Source: Streptomyces sp. NBC_01463
GTDB lineage: Bacteria; Actinomycetota; Actinomycetes; Streptomycetales; Streptomycetaceae
Reading direction: 5' to 3'
Assembly: GCA_036227345.1 (NCBI GenBank)
Contig: CP109468.1
Coordinates: forward strand, 3,720,001 to 3,784,000
Length of the DNA: 64,000 nt
In this document: piece after piece, positions 55,275 to 63,192 of the stretch
How positions within the stretch are numbered: the first letter of the stretch is position 1
Layout: each line of letters starts with the position of its first letter
Translations under genes and position numbers: made by a program
The notes under the pieces: model-generated
What the model was told of the DNA's origin: nothing
Database searches by the model: none
What the model saw: the letters and a program-made list of their open reading frames with translations, nothing else

Positions 55275-55294
55275 TAGCTGACTATCCGTCAGAT
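55275..55294 (+). promoter_or_regulatory. Shared palindromic operator, site 2
   Basis: TAGCTGACTATCCGTCAGAT lies midway between divergent fadD (45 bp from its start) and ltp (53 bp from its start). Outer bases are identical to site 1 at 49692-49711. The location would let one repressor block both directions. Confidence 0.7.
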
Positions 55295-55346
55295 TAGCTG
55301 TAGCCTCCTCCGCTGTCAGCAGTCATGACGGCCTCGGAGGTGGCGG

Positions 55347-56495
55347 GTGGCGACGCTCAAGGACAAGGCGGCGATAGCCGGGATAGGGCAGACGCGTTTC
55401 GCGAAGCACCTGCCCGAGTCGGAGAAGACCCTGGCCTGCCGGGCCATCGTCGCGGCGCTCGACGACGCGGGCATCGCCGCGTCGGAGGTGGACGCGTTCT
55501 CCTCGTACACGATGGAGGAGACCGACGAGGTCGAGGTCGCCAAGGCGATCGGGGCCGGTGACGTCACCTTCTTCAGCAAGGTGGGGTACGGGGGCGGCGG
55601 TTCCTGCGCGACCCTCGCGCATCTGGCCTCCGCCGTCGCGACCGGACAGGCGAGCGTCGGTGTCGCCTGGCGCTCACGGAAACGGGGCTCGGGCCCGCGG
55701 CCCTGGAAGAACACCGCGGTGCAGCTGCCCACCCCCGCGCAGTGGACCCGCCCGTACGGGCTGCTGCGGCCCGCCGACGAGATCGGCATGCTCGCCCGGC
55801 GGTACATGCACGAGTACGGCGCGACCCGCGACCACCTCTTCAACGTCGCGCTCGCCTGCCGCAACCGCGCCAACCAGAACCCGGACGCGGTGATGTACGA
55901 GCGCCCGCTGACCCGCGACATGTATATGACCTCGCGCTGGATCAGCGACCCGCTCTGCCTCTTCGACAACTGCCTGGAGACGGACGGGGCGCTGGCCTGC
56001 GTCATCGTCTCCGCCGAACGCGCCCGCGACTGCCGGCAGAAGCCCGTCTACCTGCACTCCGTCGCCCAGGGACTGCCCGCCCAGCACCACGGGATGGTCA
56101 ACTACTGGAACGACGACCCGCTCACCGGCCCGGCCTGGGCCGCGGCCCGACAGCTGTGGAAGCAGGCCGACTTCGGGCCCGAGGACATCGATGTGGCGCA
56201 GATCTACGACGCGTTCACCCCGCTCATCCCGCTCTCCCTGGAGGGCTACGGGTTCTGCGGGCGCGGCGAGGGCGCCGCGTTCACCGAGGGCGGGGCGCTG
56301 GAGAGCGGTGGCCGGCTGCCGGTCAACACCGGCGGGGGCGGGCTCAGCGAGGGGTACGTACACGGCTTCAACCTCATCAACGAGGGCGTGAAGCAACTGC
56401 GCGGCATCTCCACCGCCCAGGTCCCGGACGCCTCGACCTGCCTGGTCACCGCCGGGGAGGGCGTCCCCACGTCCGCCGTACTGCTGAGGAACTGA
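55347..56495 (+). CDS. Thiolase-like lipid-transfer protein (Ltp/ChsH-associated aldolase type)
   Basis: A 382-residue protein of the SCP2-thiolase-like Ltp family. It starts with DKAAIAGIGQTRFAKHLPES, a family hallmark, and has GGGGSCATLAHLASAVATGQ where thiolases have the nucleophile region and DIDVAQIYDAFTPLIPLSLE. In actinobacterial steroid degraders Ltp2 is a retro-aldolase that works in complex with a DUF35 OB-fold protein; here such a protein follows 13 bases downstream, so the same chemistry on a CoA-bound beta-hydroxy acid is likely. GTG at 55347 follows GGAGG. The substrate is unknown. Confidence 0.82.
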   Translation: MATLKDKAAIAGIGQTRFAKHLPESEKTLACRAIVAALDDAGIAASEVDAFSSYTMEETDEVEVAKAIGAGDVTFFSKVGYGGGGSCATLAHLASAVATGQASVGVAWRSRKRGSGPRPWKNTAVQLPTPAQWTRPYGLLRPADEIGMLARRYMHEYGATRDHLFNVALACRNRANQNPDAVMYERPLTRDMYMTSRWISDPLCLFDNCLETDGALACVIVSAERARDCRQKPVYLHSVAQGLPAQHHGMVNYWNDDPLTGPAWAAARQLWKQADFGPEDIDVAQIYDAFTPLIPLSLEGYGFCGRGEGAAFTEGGALESGGRLPVNTGGGGLSEGYVHGFNLINEGVKQLRGISTAQVPDASTCLVTAGEGVPTSAVLLRN

Positions 56496-56508
56496 GGAGC
56501 TGACCGAG

Positions 56509-56949
56509 ATGGATGGACTGCTGCTGCCCGTCGTGGACGAGGACGGGGCACCCTTCTGGGAGTACGCGGCCCGCGGTGAACTGCGCGTCCAGGCGTGCGC
56601 CGCCCCGGACTGCGGAAGGCTCCGCTTCCCGCCCCGGCCGTGCTGCCCGCACTGCCAGTCGTTCGAGAGCGAGTGGCGCGAGATGAGCGGACGCGGCCGC
56701 ATCTGGTCGTACGTGCTGCCGCATCCGCCGCTGCTCCCCGCGTACGCCGACCAGGCCCCGTACAACGCCGTCGTCGTCGAACTGGCCGACGCCCCGGAGA
56801 TCCGGCTGGTCGGGAACGTGGTCAGCGGGCCCGACGCGCCCCTGAACTCCGTCGATCCGGCGCGGCTGCGGATCGGGGCGGCGGTGAGGGCGGTCTTCTG
56901 CCCCGTCTCCCCCGACGCGACCCTGGTCCGCTGGCTGCTGGAGCGGTGA
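56509..56949 (+). CDS. DUF35/OB-fold zinc-ribbon protein, aldolase partner
   Basis: A 146-residue protein with an N-terminal zinc ribbon (CAAPDCGRLRFPPRPCCPHC, giving two Cys pairs) and a C-terminal OB fold (GRIWSYVLPHPPLLPAYADQ; PYNAVVVELAD). Such DUF35 proteins bind acyl-CoA and assemble with Ltp-type aldolases or thiolases. ATG lies 13 bases after the ltp stop and the enoyl-CoA hydratase starts 6 bases after its end, so the three genes are an operon. Confidence 0.88.
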   Translation: MDGLLLPVVDEDGAPFWEYAARGELRVQACAAPDCGRLRFPPRPCCPHCQSFESEWREMSGRGRIWSYVLPHPPLLPAYADQAPYNAVVVELADAPEIRLVGNVVSGPDAPLNSVDPARLRIGAAVRAVFCPVSPDATLVRWLLER

Positions 56950-56955
56950 CGGGTC

Positions 56956-57738
56956 ATGGCGCTGCGCACGGAGACGGACAAGGGGACCGGGGTGGCGCTG
57001 GTCACCCTGGACCGGCCCGAGAAGCACAACGCGATCGATCTCGCGACCGCCGCCGAACTCACCGCCGCCTGGCGGGCGTTCCGGTACGACGACGAGGTGC
57101 GGGCCGTCGTCCTCACCGGGGCCGGCGGGCGGGCGTTCTGCACCGGGATCGACCGGGGCGTGGACGTGCCGCAGCCCTCGTCCCCGTACACGATCGACGA
57201 TCCGCTGATCGCGATCGGGCCGAAGGCCAACGACCTGTGGAAGCCGGTGATCGCGGCCGTGGAGGGGATGGCCTGCGGCGGGGCGTTCTATCTGCTGGGC
57301 GAGTCGGAGTTCGTCATCGCGTCCGACGAGGCGACGTTCTTCGACCCGCACACCTCGTACGGCATGGTCAGCGCGTACGAGGCGATCTCGATGGCGCAGC
57401 GGATGCCGTTCGGTGAGGTCGCCCGGATGTCCCTGATGGGGACGGCGGAACGGGTCACGGCCCGGCGTGCGTACGAGACCGGGCTGGTCAGCGAGGTGAC
57501 CCCGCCCGGTGAGGCGGTGGCGGCGGCGCTGCGGGCGGCGGCCGTCGTCGCCTCGTATCCGACCGGGGCGGTGCAGGGCACGGTGCGGGCCGTCTGGTCC
57601 GCCAGGGAGGCGGCCCGGGCGCAGGCGCTCGCCCATGCCCCGCACCTGATCGCGCTCGGGAACCTGACGCCGGAGCGGCAGGCGGAGCTGTTCAGGGGGC
57701 GGGGCGGGGGCGGCGGCGGAACGTTCCGGCTGCGGTGA
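56956..57738 (+). CDS. Enoyl-CoA hydratase/isomerase-family protein
   Basis: A 260-residue crotonase-fold enzyme. VTLDRPEKHNAID is the N-terminal signature; LTGAGGRAFCTGID and VEGMACGGAFYLLGESEFVI form the two halves of the oxyanion hole. The usual catalytic glutamate pair of enoyl-CoA hydratase is not obvious in the segment FGEVARMSLMGTAERVTARR, so isomerase, hydrolase or another crotonase activity is possible. Placed last in the ltp-OB operon, it probably hydrates the unsaturated acyl-CoA before aldol cleavage by Ltp. The C-terminus is Gly-rich (GRGGGGGGTFRLR). Confidence 0.85.
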   Translation: MALRTETDKGTGVALVTLDRPEKHNAIDLATAAELTAAWRAFRYDDEVRAVVLTGAGGRAFCTGIDRGVDVPQPSSPYTIDDPLIAIGPKANDLWKPVIAAVEGMACGGAFYLLGESEFVIASDEATFFDPHTSYGMVSAYEAISMAQRMPFGEVARMSLMGTAERVTARRAYETGLVSEVTPPGEAVAAALRAAAVVASYPTGAVQGTVRAVWSAREAARAQALAHAPHLIALGNLTPERQAELFRGRGGGGGGTFRLR

Positions 57739-57762
57739 GGGCGGTGTGTCCGGCCCGGACCG

Positions 57763-58317
57763 TCAGTAGCTGAGCTCGGCGGTGACCGCGCACTTCTTCA
57801 CGCGGGAGACCTTGCCCGGGCTGGCCATCCGGACGGAGACCGTCTTCGTGTCGCCGCCGTCCGCCTGCACGGTGGCCTCACCGGTGTCGACGGTGTTGCC
57901 GACCGCGTCGAGGAACTTCACGTCGACCTCGTACGTGTGGCTGCCGACGGCGTTCGCGGTGAGCCGGACGGTGGAGGTGGTGACGGCCTTGCGCTTGCCC
58001 TTGCGGGGTGCCGCGCAGCGGAAGACGTACGCCTGCGGGGCGTCCGTCGCGGTGGCGGTGGGGGTCGGGGTGCCGTAGGTGGAGCCGGACGAGCTGCTCG
58101 ACGAGCTGTAGTCGTCATCGTCGTCGTAGTCGGTGTCGTGGTAGGTGCCGTTGCTCTTCTTGGAGTTGGAGCACCCGCCGCCGCTGCTGCTGCTCGACTT
58201 GCTCTTCCCGCTCCGGCTCTTGCCGCCCTTGCCGCCGTGGCTGGAGCTGGAGAAGCCGGTGAGCGCGAGCACCACCGCCACCAGGACCACGGTCAGTTTC
58301 ACGTGTTGCCGCACCAT
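57763..58317 (-). CDS. Small secreted Ser/Gly/Asp-rich protein
   Basis: A 184-residue exported protein. The signal sequence is VRQHVKLTVVLVAVVLALTG; after it comes a low-complexity part (HGGKGGKSRSGKSKSSSSSG, then YHDTDYDDDDDYSSSSSSSG) and, from about residue 95, a compact domain (QAYVFRCAAPRKGKRKAVTT to the C-terminal KKCAVTAELSY) with two Cys that may pair. No lipobox Cys follows LTGF. ATG at 58317 is favoured over the longer frame because GGGGGA lies 9 bases before it. Homologues are common in Streptomyces; function unknown. Confidence 0.75.
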   Translation of the reverse strand: MVRQHVKLTVVLVAVVLALTGFSSSSHGGKGGKSRSGKSKSSSSSGGGCSNSKKSNGTYHDTDYDDDDDYSSSSSSSGSTYGTPTPTATATDAPQAYVFRCAAPRKGKRKAVTTSTVRLTANAVGSHTYEVDVKFLDAVGNTVDTGEATVQADGGDTKTVSVRMASPGKVSRVKKCAVTAELSY

Positions 58318-58559
58318 CGGTACGTCCCCCTTGTGTTGTCCTTCGTCTGTGCCGCGGCCGGCCCGGCAGGCGGGCGGCCGCGCGACACCGTAACGCACAG
58401 CATGGCGGGCCCCGTCCGGCGGCCCGGTCATGGCCCTGTCACAGTCTCGTCATCGTCCGTCTGGTGGCGAGGGGCATACCCCGGGCGTAGCGTCGAGTCG
58501 AGAGCGGTGGTGATCCGCGTCGCCGGCCGGCGGCGCTCACGCCCGCGGGAGGTCCGGAG

Positions 58560-59249
58560 ATGATCCGTAACGTCCTCGGTTCGATCGTCGCTCTCCTTGG
58601 AGCGGCGGCCGCCGTGCTGAGCCCCTTCCGTGACTGGTACGACGGCCGCCTCGGGCGGTACTACGGGGTCGACGACCTCTTCACCGGTGTCACCGGGGCG
58701 CACCCGGCCGTGCTCGGTTCGATCCTGCTGCCCTTCCTCTTCGCCGCGGTGCTGGCGGTCGTGGGCGTCGTCCTCCGCTTCCGGCCGATGGTCGCGCTCG
58801 CGGGCGTGCTGGTGCTCGGGTTCACGGTGCTGTGGATGGTGCGCCAGGGGCAGGCGGCCGGCAGCCTGACGATCGCGGGCGACGGCTCCGGGCTCCAGCA
58901 GGGGGTCGCGGGCGCGGCGGGCGGCGGGGTGCTGCTGCTGCTGGGGGCGGCGCTGATGTCGGGGCGGCGCGGAAGGCCGCGGCGCGAGCGGGTCGACCGG
59001 CCGTACGAGGCGCCGGGGTCGGCGGATCCCGATACGTGGCCGCCGACGCGGGAGCCGGGGCCGTCGGTGCAGACGAGCCCGTGGCCGGAGCCGGAACCCG
59101 ACCCGTACGTGGGCCCGCCGGGGCCGCCGTCGGGGCCGCGTGATCCGGCTTCGGGGCCGCCGCGGGATCCCGACTCGGAGCCGACCGCGACGTACCCGGT
59201 CCAGGACCCGCCGGACCGCCCGGGTCCCCCGGGCTACCCGCGGGGGTAG
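58560..59249 (+). CDS. Small membrane protein with proline-rich tail
   Basis: A 229-residue membrane protein. Four hydrophobic segments lie in residues 5-20, 50-75, 78-95 and 113-132, followed by an Arg-rich turn (GRRGRPRRERVDR) and a cytoplasmic tail of about 85 residues dominated by Pro, Gly, Asp and Glu (PEPDPYVGPPGPPSGPRDPA). GGAGG precedes ATG 58560. No enzyme motif is visible. It lies beside afsK, read toward it, with repeat elements between; function unknown. Confidence 0.75.
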   Translation: MIRNVLGSIVALLGAAAAVLSPFRDWYDGRLGRYYGVDDLFTGVTGAHPAVLGSILLPFLFAAVLAVVGVVLRFRPMVALAGVLVLGFTVLWMVRQGQAAGSLTIAGDGSGLQQGVAGAAGGGVLLLLGAALMSGRRGRPRRERVDRPYEAPGSADPDTWPPTREPGPSVQTSPWPEPEPDPYVGPPGPPSGPRDPASGPPRDPDSEPTATYPVQDPPDRPGPPGYPRG

Positions 59250-59317
59250 CCGTCACCGGCGCGCCCGGCGCCCGACCGTGCCGGTCCGGCGCATGACGAC
59301 GATTCGGCCACCAGGTC

Positions 59318-59340
59318 CAGCCCGTCCGGCGCTTGAGGAC
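59318..59340 (+). repeat. Streptomyces intergenic repeat, copy 1
   Basis: The element starts CAGCCCGTCCGGCG and ends TTGAGGAC (23 bp with one variable base). It is inverted relative to copies 2 and 3. Its core occurs again in the nuo terminator, so it belongs to a dispersed family of terminator-associated repeats. Confidence 0.75.
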
Positions 59341-59398
59341 GAAGCGGCCGCCGGGCGCCCCCGGACCCTCTCGCGACGCCCGCCCGCTCACCGGTTCC

Positions 59399-59421
59399 GT
59401 CCTCAAACGCCGGACGGGCTG
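59399..59421 (-). repeat. Streptomyces intergenic repeat, copy 2
   Basis: Reverse orientation (GTCCTCAA then CGCCGGACGGGCTG on the plus strand), able to pair with copy 1 to form a long stem. Same flank GGTTCC as copy 3, 71 bp away. Confidence 0.75.
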
Positions 59422-59469
59422 GAGGTGGACGTTTTCCGTCCGGGCGGCGGCCACCACAGCCACGGTTCC

Positions 59470-59492
59470 GTCCTCAAACGCCGGACGGGCTG
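59470..59492 (-). repeat. Streptomyces intergenic repeat, copy 3
   Basis: Identical to copy 2 over 23 bases and flanking GGTTCC, and located 15 bp from the afsK stop. Together with copy 1 it probably forms a bidirectional terminator for afsK and the membrane-protein gene. Confidence 0.75.
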
Positions 59493-59506
59493 GGGTGGGC
59501 GCCCCG

Positions 59507-61894
59507 CTACGCCCGCGCCCGGTTGCCCGTGCCCGTGCCCTTCAGCGCGTCCAGCGCGTACACGCAGCGGTCCTTGCTGCACGCATAGACCACCCCGCCC
59601 TGCGCCACCGGCGAACCCGTGATCTCGCCGCCCGTGGCCAGCTTCCAGCGGAGCTGGCCGCCCGCCGCGTCCAGGGTGTACAGGACGTGGTCCGCCGAGC
59701 CGAAGTGGACGCGGCCGTCGGCGACGACCGGCGCGCCCACCACCTCGCCACCCGCGGCGAACCGCCACTTCGGGGTGCCCGTGACCGCGTCCAGCGTGTA
59801 CAGCGCGCTGCCGCTGCCGACGTGCACGTTGCCCGCCACCACCAGCACCGGTTCGATCGACTGCCGGGACTCCGTGGCGATGCGCCAGCGGTCCTTGCCG
59901 GTCGAGGCGTCCAGCGCGTACACCGTGCCGAGGTAGTCCGCGAGGTACACGCCACCGCCGGTGACCGCGGGGCCGGGGGCGAACGCGGGCGGGGAGAGGA
60001 AGACCGCCGGGGACTCGAAGTGCCAGCGCACATGGCCGGAGGCGATGTCCACGGCCAGGACCCGGGTGCCGGCGGAGACGTACACGTAGCCGTCCGCCGC
60101 CGGGGTCACCCGGACCGGAACCCCGCCGCAGGACGCCGCGTCGCCGACCGGGTAGGACCAGCGCTCGGAACCGGTGCGGGCGTCGAGGGCCCGCAGCCGG
60201 GCGTCCTGCCAGACGTAGACCGTGCCGTCGTGGAGCGCCGGTCCGGCCTCCGCCGTCTCGAAGTCCGTCTGCGCCCCGTTGATCTCCCAGAGCTTCTCGC
60301 CGGTGGACGCCTCCCGCGCCTGGACGCCGCCGCCCCGGGTGCCGGTGAGGACCGTTCCGCGCTCGGCCTTGAGGGAGTACACCCACGCGTCGGACTGCAG
60401 CCGCCACCGCTCGGTGCCGGTGGTCGCGTCCAGGGCGTAGAGCGACGGGCCGTCGGAGGCGTGGATGCTGCCGCCGTCCACGGCCATCGCCCAGGCCACG
60501 TCCCGGGTCTTGAACTGGCGCCGCCCGTTGCCGGTGTCCAGCGCGTGCACCTCGAAGGAGGTGACGTACAGCAGGTCACCGACGACGACCGGGGTCCCCC
60601 ACACGTCGTTCGACATCCGGAACCGCCAGGGCCGCCAGCGCTCGGGGGCGGCGGGTGCGCTGTCGGGCGCGTGCGCCGGAGCGGGTACGGGGGCGGTCGG
60701 GGCGGTCGCCGCCACGCCGTTCACCCCGGCGGGCGGGCGCACCCACCCGGTCGCCGGACCGGCCTCGGCGGCGCCCGCCGAGGCGCGCACGTCCTGGGCG
60801 CGCGGGCCGGGACCGATCGGCACATGCGCGCCGGACAGCCGCACCGGACCGCCCGCGTCGGGTGCCTGCGCGGGGGCGGCGGGCGGCTGCCCCTCGGCTC
60901 CGCTGCGCCAGGCGTTGTCCCAGTCGGCACCGGGCGACTGCTGCGGCGGCGGCGCCACGGGCGCGGGCGGGACGGGCGGCGCGGCGGCGATCGCGCGGCC
61001 GCCGCCGCGGCGCTGCTCGATCATCGCGGTGGCGTCGGCCGGCAGCCAGGCCGAGGCCGTGCCGCTGTCGTCGTCGCCGGAGGCGAACAGGTGCGGGGAG
61101 AGCTGGGCCTGCAGTTCGGCGGGGCTGGGCCGCAGCGAGGCGTCCATCTGCATGCAGGACTCGATGAGGGGCCGCAGGTCGTCGGGCAGACCGCTGACGT
61201 CGGGGCCCTCGCGCAGCAGCATGAAGACCGTCTCGACGGGGTTGGCCCCGTGGAACGGCGCATGGCCGGTCGCGGCGAAGACGAGCGTCGAGCCGAGCGA
61301 GAAGATGTCGCTGGCGCCGGTGACGCTGCGCGAGTCGCGCGCCTGCTCCGGCGACATGTAGGCGGGCGTGCCCACGGCGACGTTCGTCATCGTGAGCCGG
61401 GTGTTGGAGACACCGGAGGCGATCCCGAAGTCGATCACGCGCGGGCCGTCCTCGACGACGAGCACGTTCGACGGCTTCATGTCGCGGTGGACCAGCTTCG
61501 CGCCGTGAATGGACTGCAGGGCCTCCGCGATGCCCGCCGCCAGCCAGCGCACGGCCTGCGTCGGCATCGGCCCGCACTCATTCACTATCTCTTCCAGGGA
61601 GGGCGCGGGCACGTAGGCGGTGGCGAGCCAGGGCACGGCCGCGCGCGGGTCGGCGTCGACCACGGCGGCCGTGTAGAACCCGCTGACCGCGCGGGCGGCC
61701 TCCACCTCGCGCGTGAAGCGGACCCGGAACAGCTGGTCCTCGGCCAGTTCCGTACGGACCGTCTTGATCGCCACCCGCCGGCCCGACGCCGAACGGGCGA
61801 GATAGACCAGCCCCATGCCGCCGGCCCCGAGCCGTCCCAGCACCTCGAACGGGCCGATCCGCCTAGGGTCGTGCTGCGTCAGCTGCTCCACCAC
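59507..61894 (-). CDS. afsK: Ser/Thr protein kinase AfsK (PQQ beta-propeller)
   Basis: A 795-residue cytoplasmic or membrane-associated kinase. The kinase domain (15-270) has LGAGGMGLVYLA, VAIKTVR, LVHRDMKPSNVLV and VIDFGIASG; the activation loop is NTRLTMTNVAVGTPAYMSPE, and residue 168 by count is the Thr of RLT, the reported self-phosphorylation site of AfsK. A Pro/Ala-rich linker (280-420) leads to a PQQ-type beta-propeller (425-795) with repeats such as LYALDATTGTERWRL, LRALDARTGSERWSY and VYALDASTGKDRWRI. Size and layout match S. coelicolor AfsK (799). It phosphorylates AfsR, encoded 7 kb away here. Start is GTG 61894. Confidence 0.88.
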   Translation of the reverse strand: MVEQLTQHDPRRIGPFEVLGRLGAGGMGLVYLARSASGRRVAIKTVRTELAEDQLFRVRFTREVEAARAVSGFYTAAVVDADPRAAVPWLATAYVPAPSLEEIVNECGPMPTQAVRWLAAGIAEALQSIHGAKLVHRDMKPSNVLVVEDGPRVIDFGIASGVSNTRLTMTNVAVGTPAYMSPEQARDSRSVTGASDIFSLGSTLVFAATGHAPFHGANPVETVFMLLREGPDVSGLPDDLRPLIESCMQMDASLRPSPAELQAQLSPHLFASGDDDSGTASAWLPADATAMIEQRRGGGRAIAAAPPVPPAPVAPPPQQSPGADWDNAWRSGAEGQPPAAPAQAPDAGGPVRLSGAHVPIGPGPRAQDVRASAGAAEAGPATGWVRPPAGVNGVAATAPTAPVPAPAHAPDSAPAAPERWRPWRFRMSNDVWGTPVVVGDLLYVTSFEVHALDTGNGRRQFKTRDVAWAMAVDGGSIHASDGPSLYALDATTGTERWRLQSDAWVYSLKAERGTVLTGTRGGGVQAREASTGEKLWEINGAQTDFETAEAGPALHDGTVYVWQDARLRALDARTGSERWSYPVGDAASCGGVPVRVTPAADGYVYVSAGTRVLAVDIASGHVRWHFESPAVFLSPPAFAPGPAVTGGGVYLADYLGTVYALDASTGKDRWRIATESRQSIEPVLVVAGNVHVGSGSALYTLDAVTGTPKWRFAAGGEVVGAPVVADGRVHFGSADHVLYTLDAAGGQLRWKLATGGEITGSPVAQGGVVYACSKDRCVYALDALKGTGTGNRARA

Positions 61895-62069
61895 TTGCCT
61901 GCCACCTCCCCGTACGGACCTCCGTGAGGAGAGGTCCGCGAAAAACCCGCCGTGTGCAGCGTCTCATCAGTGGGCACCACCCGGCGGTGCGCACCCCGAT
62001 TGTTCCTGGCCGAGGCGCCGGTTGCGAACCCGGGGGCGGATCGGGGTGTCCCGTACCGTTCCGCCTGTT
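61895..62069. other. Gap between VOC protein gene and afsK
   Basis: About 175 bp, no gene. Upstream region of afsK; contains GGACCTC/GAGGTCC, a small inverted repeat near 61916-61938. No regulator site recognised. Confidence 0.4.
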
Positions 62070-62870
62070 TCAGGACACAGGTTCCTGAAGTACGGCGAAG
62101 ACGGCGCCCTGGTTGTCCTGGAGGACCGCCATCCGCCCGTACGGGATGTCGAAGGGAGGTTCGGAGACCCGGCCGCCCAGCCGGACGGCGGTCTCGGCCG
62201 CCGCGTCGCAGTCGGCCACGGTGAAGTAGCTGAGGAAGTGGCTGGGCATCTCGGCGGGGAGCCCGTCCGTGATGACGCTGCGCCCGCCGACCGCGGTGTC
62301 GGGCCCCGGTTCGGTGCCGGGCGGGGACCACATGCGGTAGTCCACGCCGGACTCCGCGGTGCCCGGGTCACCGGCGCCCGGCTCGTCGATGTCCATGGAG
62401 CGGAAGCCGAAGACCTGCTCGTAGAAGGCGTCGACCCGGTCCTTCTGACGGGTGTAGACCTCGGTCCAGCAGAAGGAGCCCGGCTCGTTCTGCTTCTGGA
62501 ACCCCTGGCGCTCACCGGCCTGCCAGAGGCCGAACACGGCACCGCCGGGGTCGGCGGCCTGCGCCAGCACCCCGGAGCGGCCGGCCCGGACGGGGTCGGT
62601 GATCACCTGGCCGCCGTGCTCGCGGACCCGGGCGACGGACGCGGCGATGTCGTCGGTGGCGAAGTAGATGCCCCAGGCGGTCGGCATGCGGCCGTCCTGC
62701 TTGGCGGCGAGCGCGGCGACGAGGGCACCGTCGCTGAGCGCGTCGGCGTACGGCCCGTCGCCCGCCCGGAAGGTCCAGCCGAAGAACTCCCCGTAGAAGC
62801 GCTTGCCCGCTTCGAGGTCGGGGAGCTGCACATCCACCCAGCACGGCGCGGACTGCGCGAATGCGGCCAT
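62070..62870 (-). CDS. Tandem VOC-fold protein, possible AfsK-binding protein KbpA
   Basis: A 266-residue protein of two glyoxalase/VOC domains: first MAAFAQSAPCWVDVQLPDLE to about residue 120 (YFATDDIAASVARVREHGGQ), second from FCWTEVYTRQKDRVDAFYEQ to the end (FTVADCDAAAETAVRLGGRV). This class is often annotated as hydroxylase or CFP30B-like antigen. It sits directly upstream of afsK on the same strand, 175 bp apart. In S. coelicolor the AfsK inhibitor KbpA (about 252 residues) is encoded next to afsK; size and position fit, but I cannot confirm sequence identity. ATG at 62870 has GGAAGGA upstream. Confidence 0.75.
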   Translation of the reverse strand: MAAFAQSAPCWVDVQLPDLEAGKRFYGEFFGWTFRAGDGPYADALSDGALVAALAAKQDGRMPTAWGIYFATDDIAASVARVREHGGQVITDPVRAGRSGVLAQAADPGGAVFGLWQAGERQGFQKQNEPGSFCWTEVYTRQKDRVDAFYEQVFGFRSMDIDEPGAGDPGTAESGVDYRMWSPPGTEPGPDTAVGGRSVITDGLPAEMPSHFLSYFTVADCDAAAETAVRLGGRVSEPPFDIPYGRMAVLQDNQGAVFAVLQEPVS

Positions 62871-63192
62871 GGGCCCGGATCCTTCCGTCGTGGTGACGCT
62901 CGTCACACCCAAAGTAGCCGCGCTCCGGGCCGCCCGCGCACCGGCACCTCCGATGCGAACATATTTTCGATGCACGAAGCGCCCTCATGGACGTCACGGA
63001 AAGTTATCCACGGAAGTTATCCACAGGCTGTTGATAACACTAATCAAGCTGTGGGGAACCCGGCCGGGCCTCGGCGGGACGCATCGCCCGATATCACCCC
63101 ACTCCCGCCTCACTCCCCCCACCACGCCTGCCGCGCTCCCCATTTGCAGTCGGCCGAATCGCGCTCCGATCACCCGTCGGTAAGCTGACGGC
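62871..63192. promoter_or_regulatory. Divergent region with DnaA-box-like repeats
   Basis: No gene in these 320 bp. TTATCCACG (63004-63012) and TTATCCACA (63017-63025) are direct DnaA-box matches; TGTTGATAA (63029-63037) and TGTGGGGAA (63050-63058) are weaker inverted ones, all within 55 bp. The stretch is AT-rich for this genome. A second palindrome, GTGAC/GTCAC at 62893-62906, lies next to the VOC gene start. TetR and VOC gene promoters must be here. Confidence 0.6.

Noticed and set aside
59333..61927. 864-codon plus-strand open frame opposite afsK
   Set aside because: Antisense shadow of the kinase and propeller domains.
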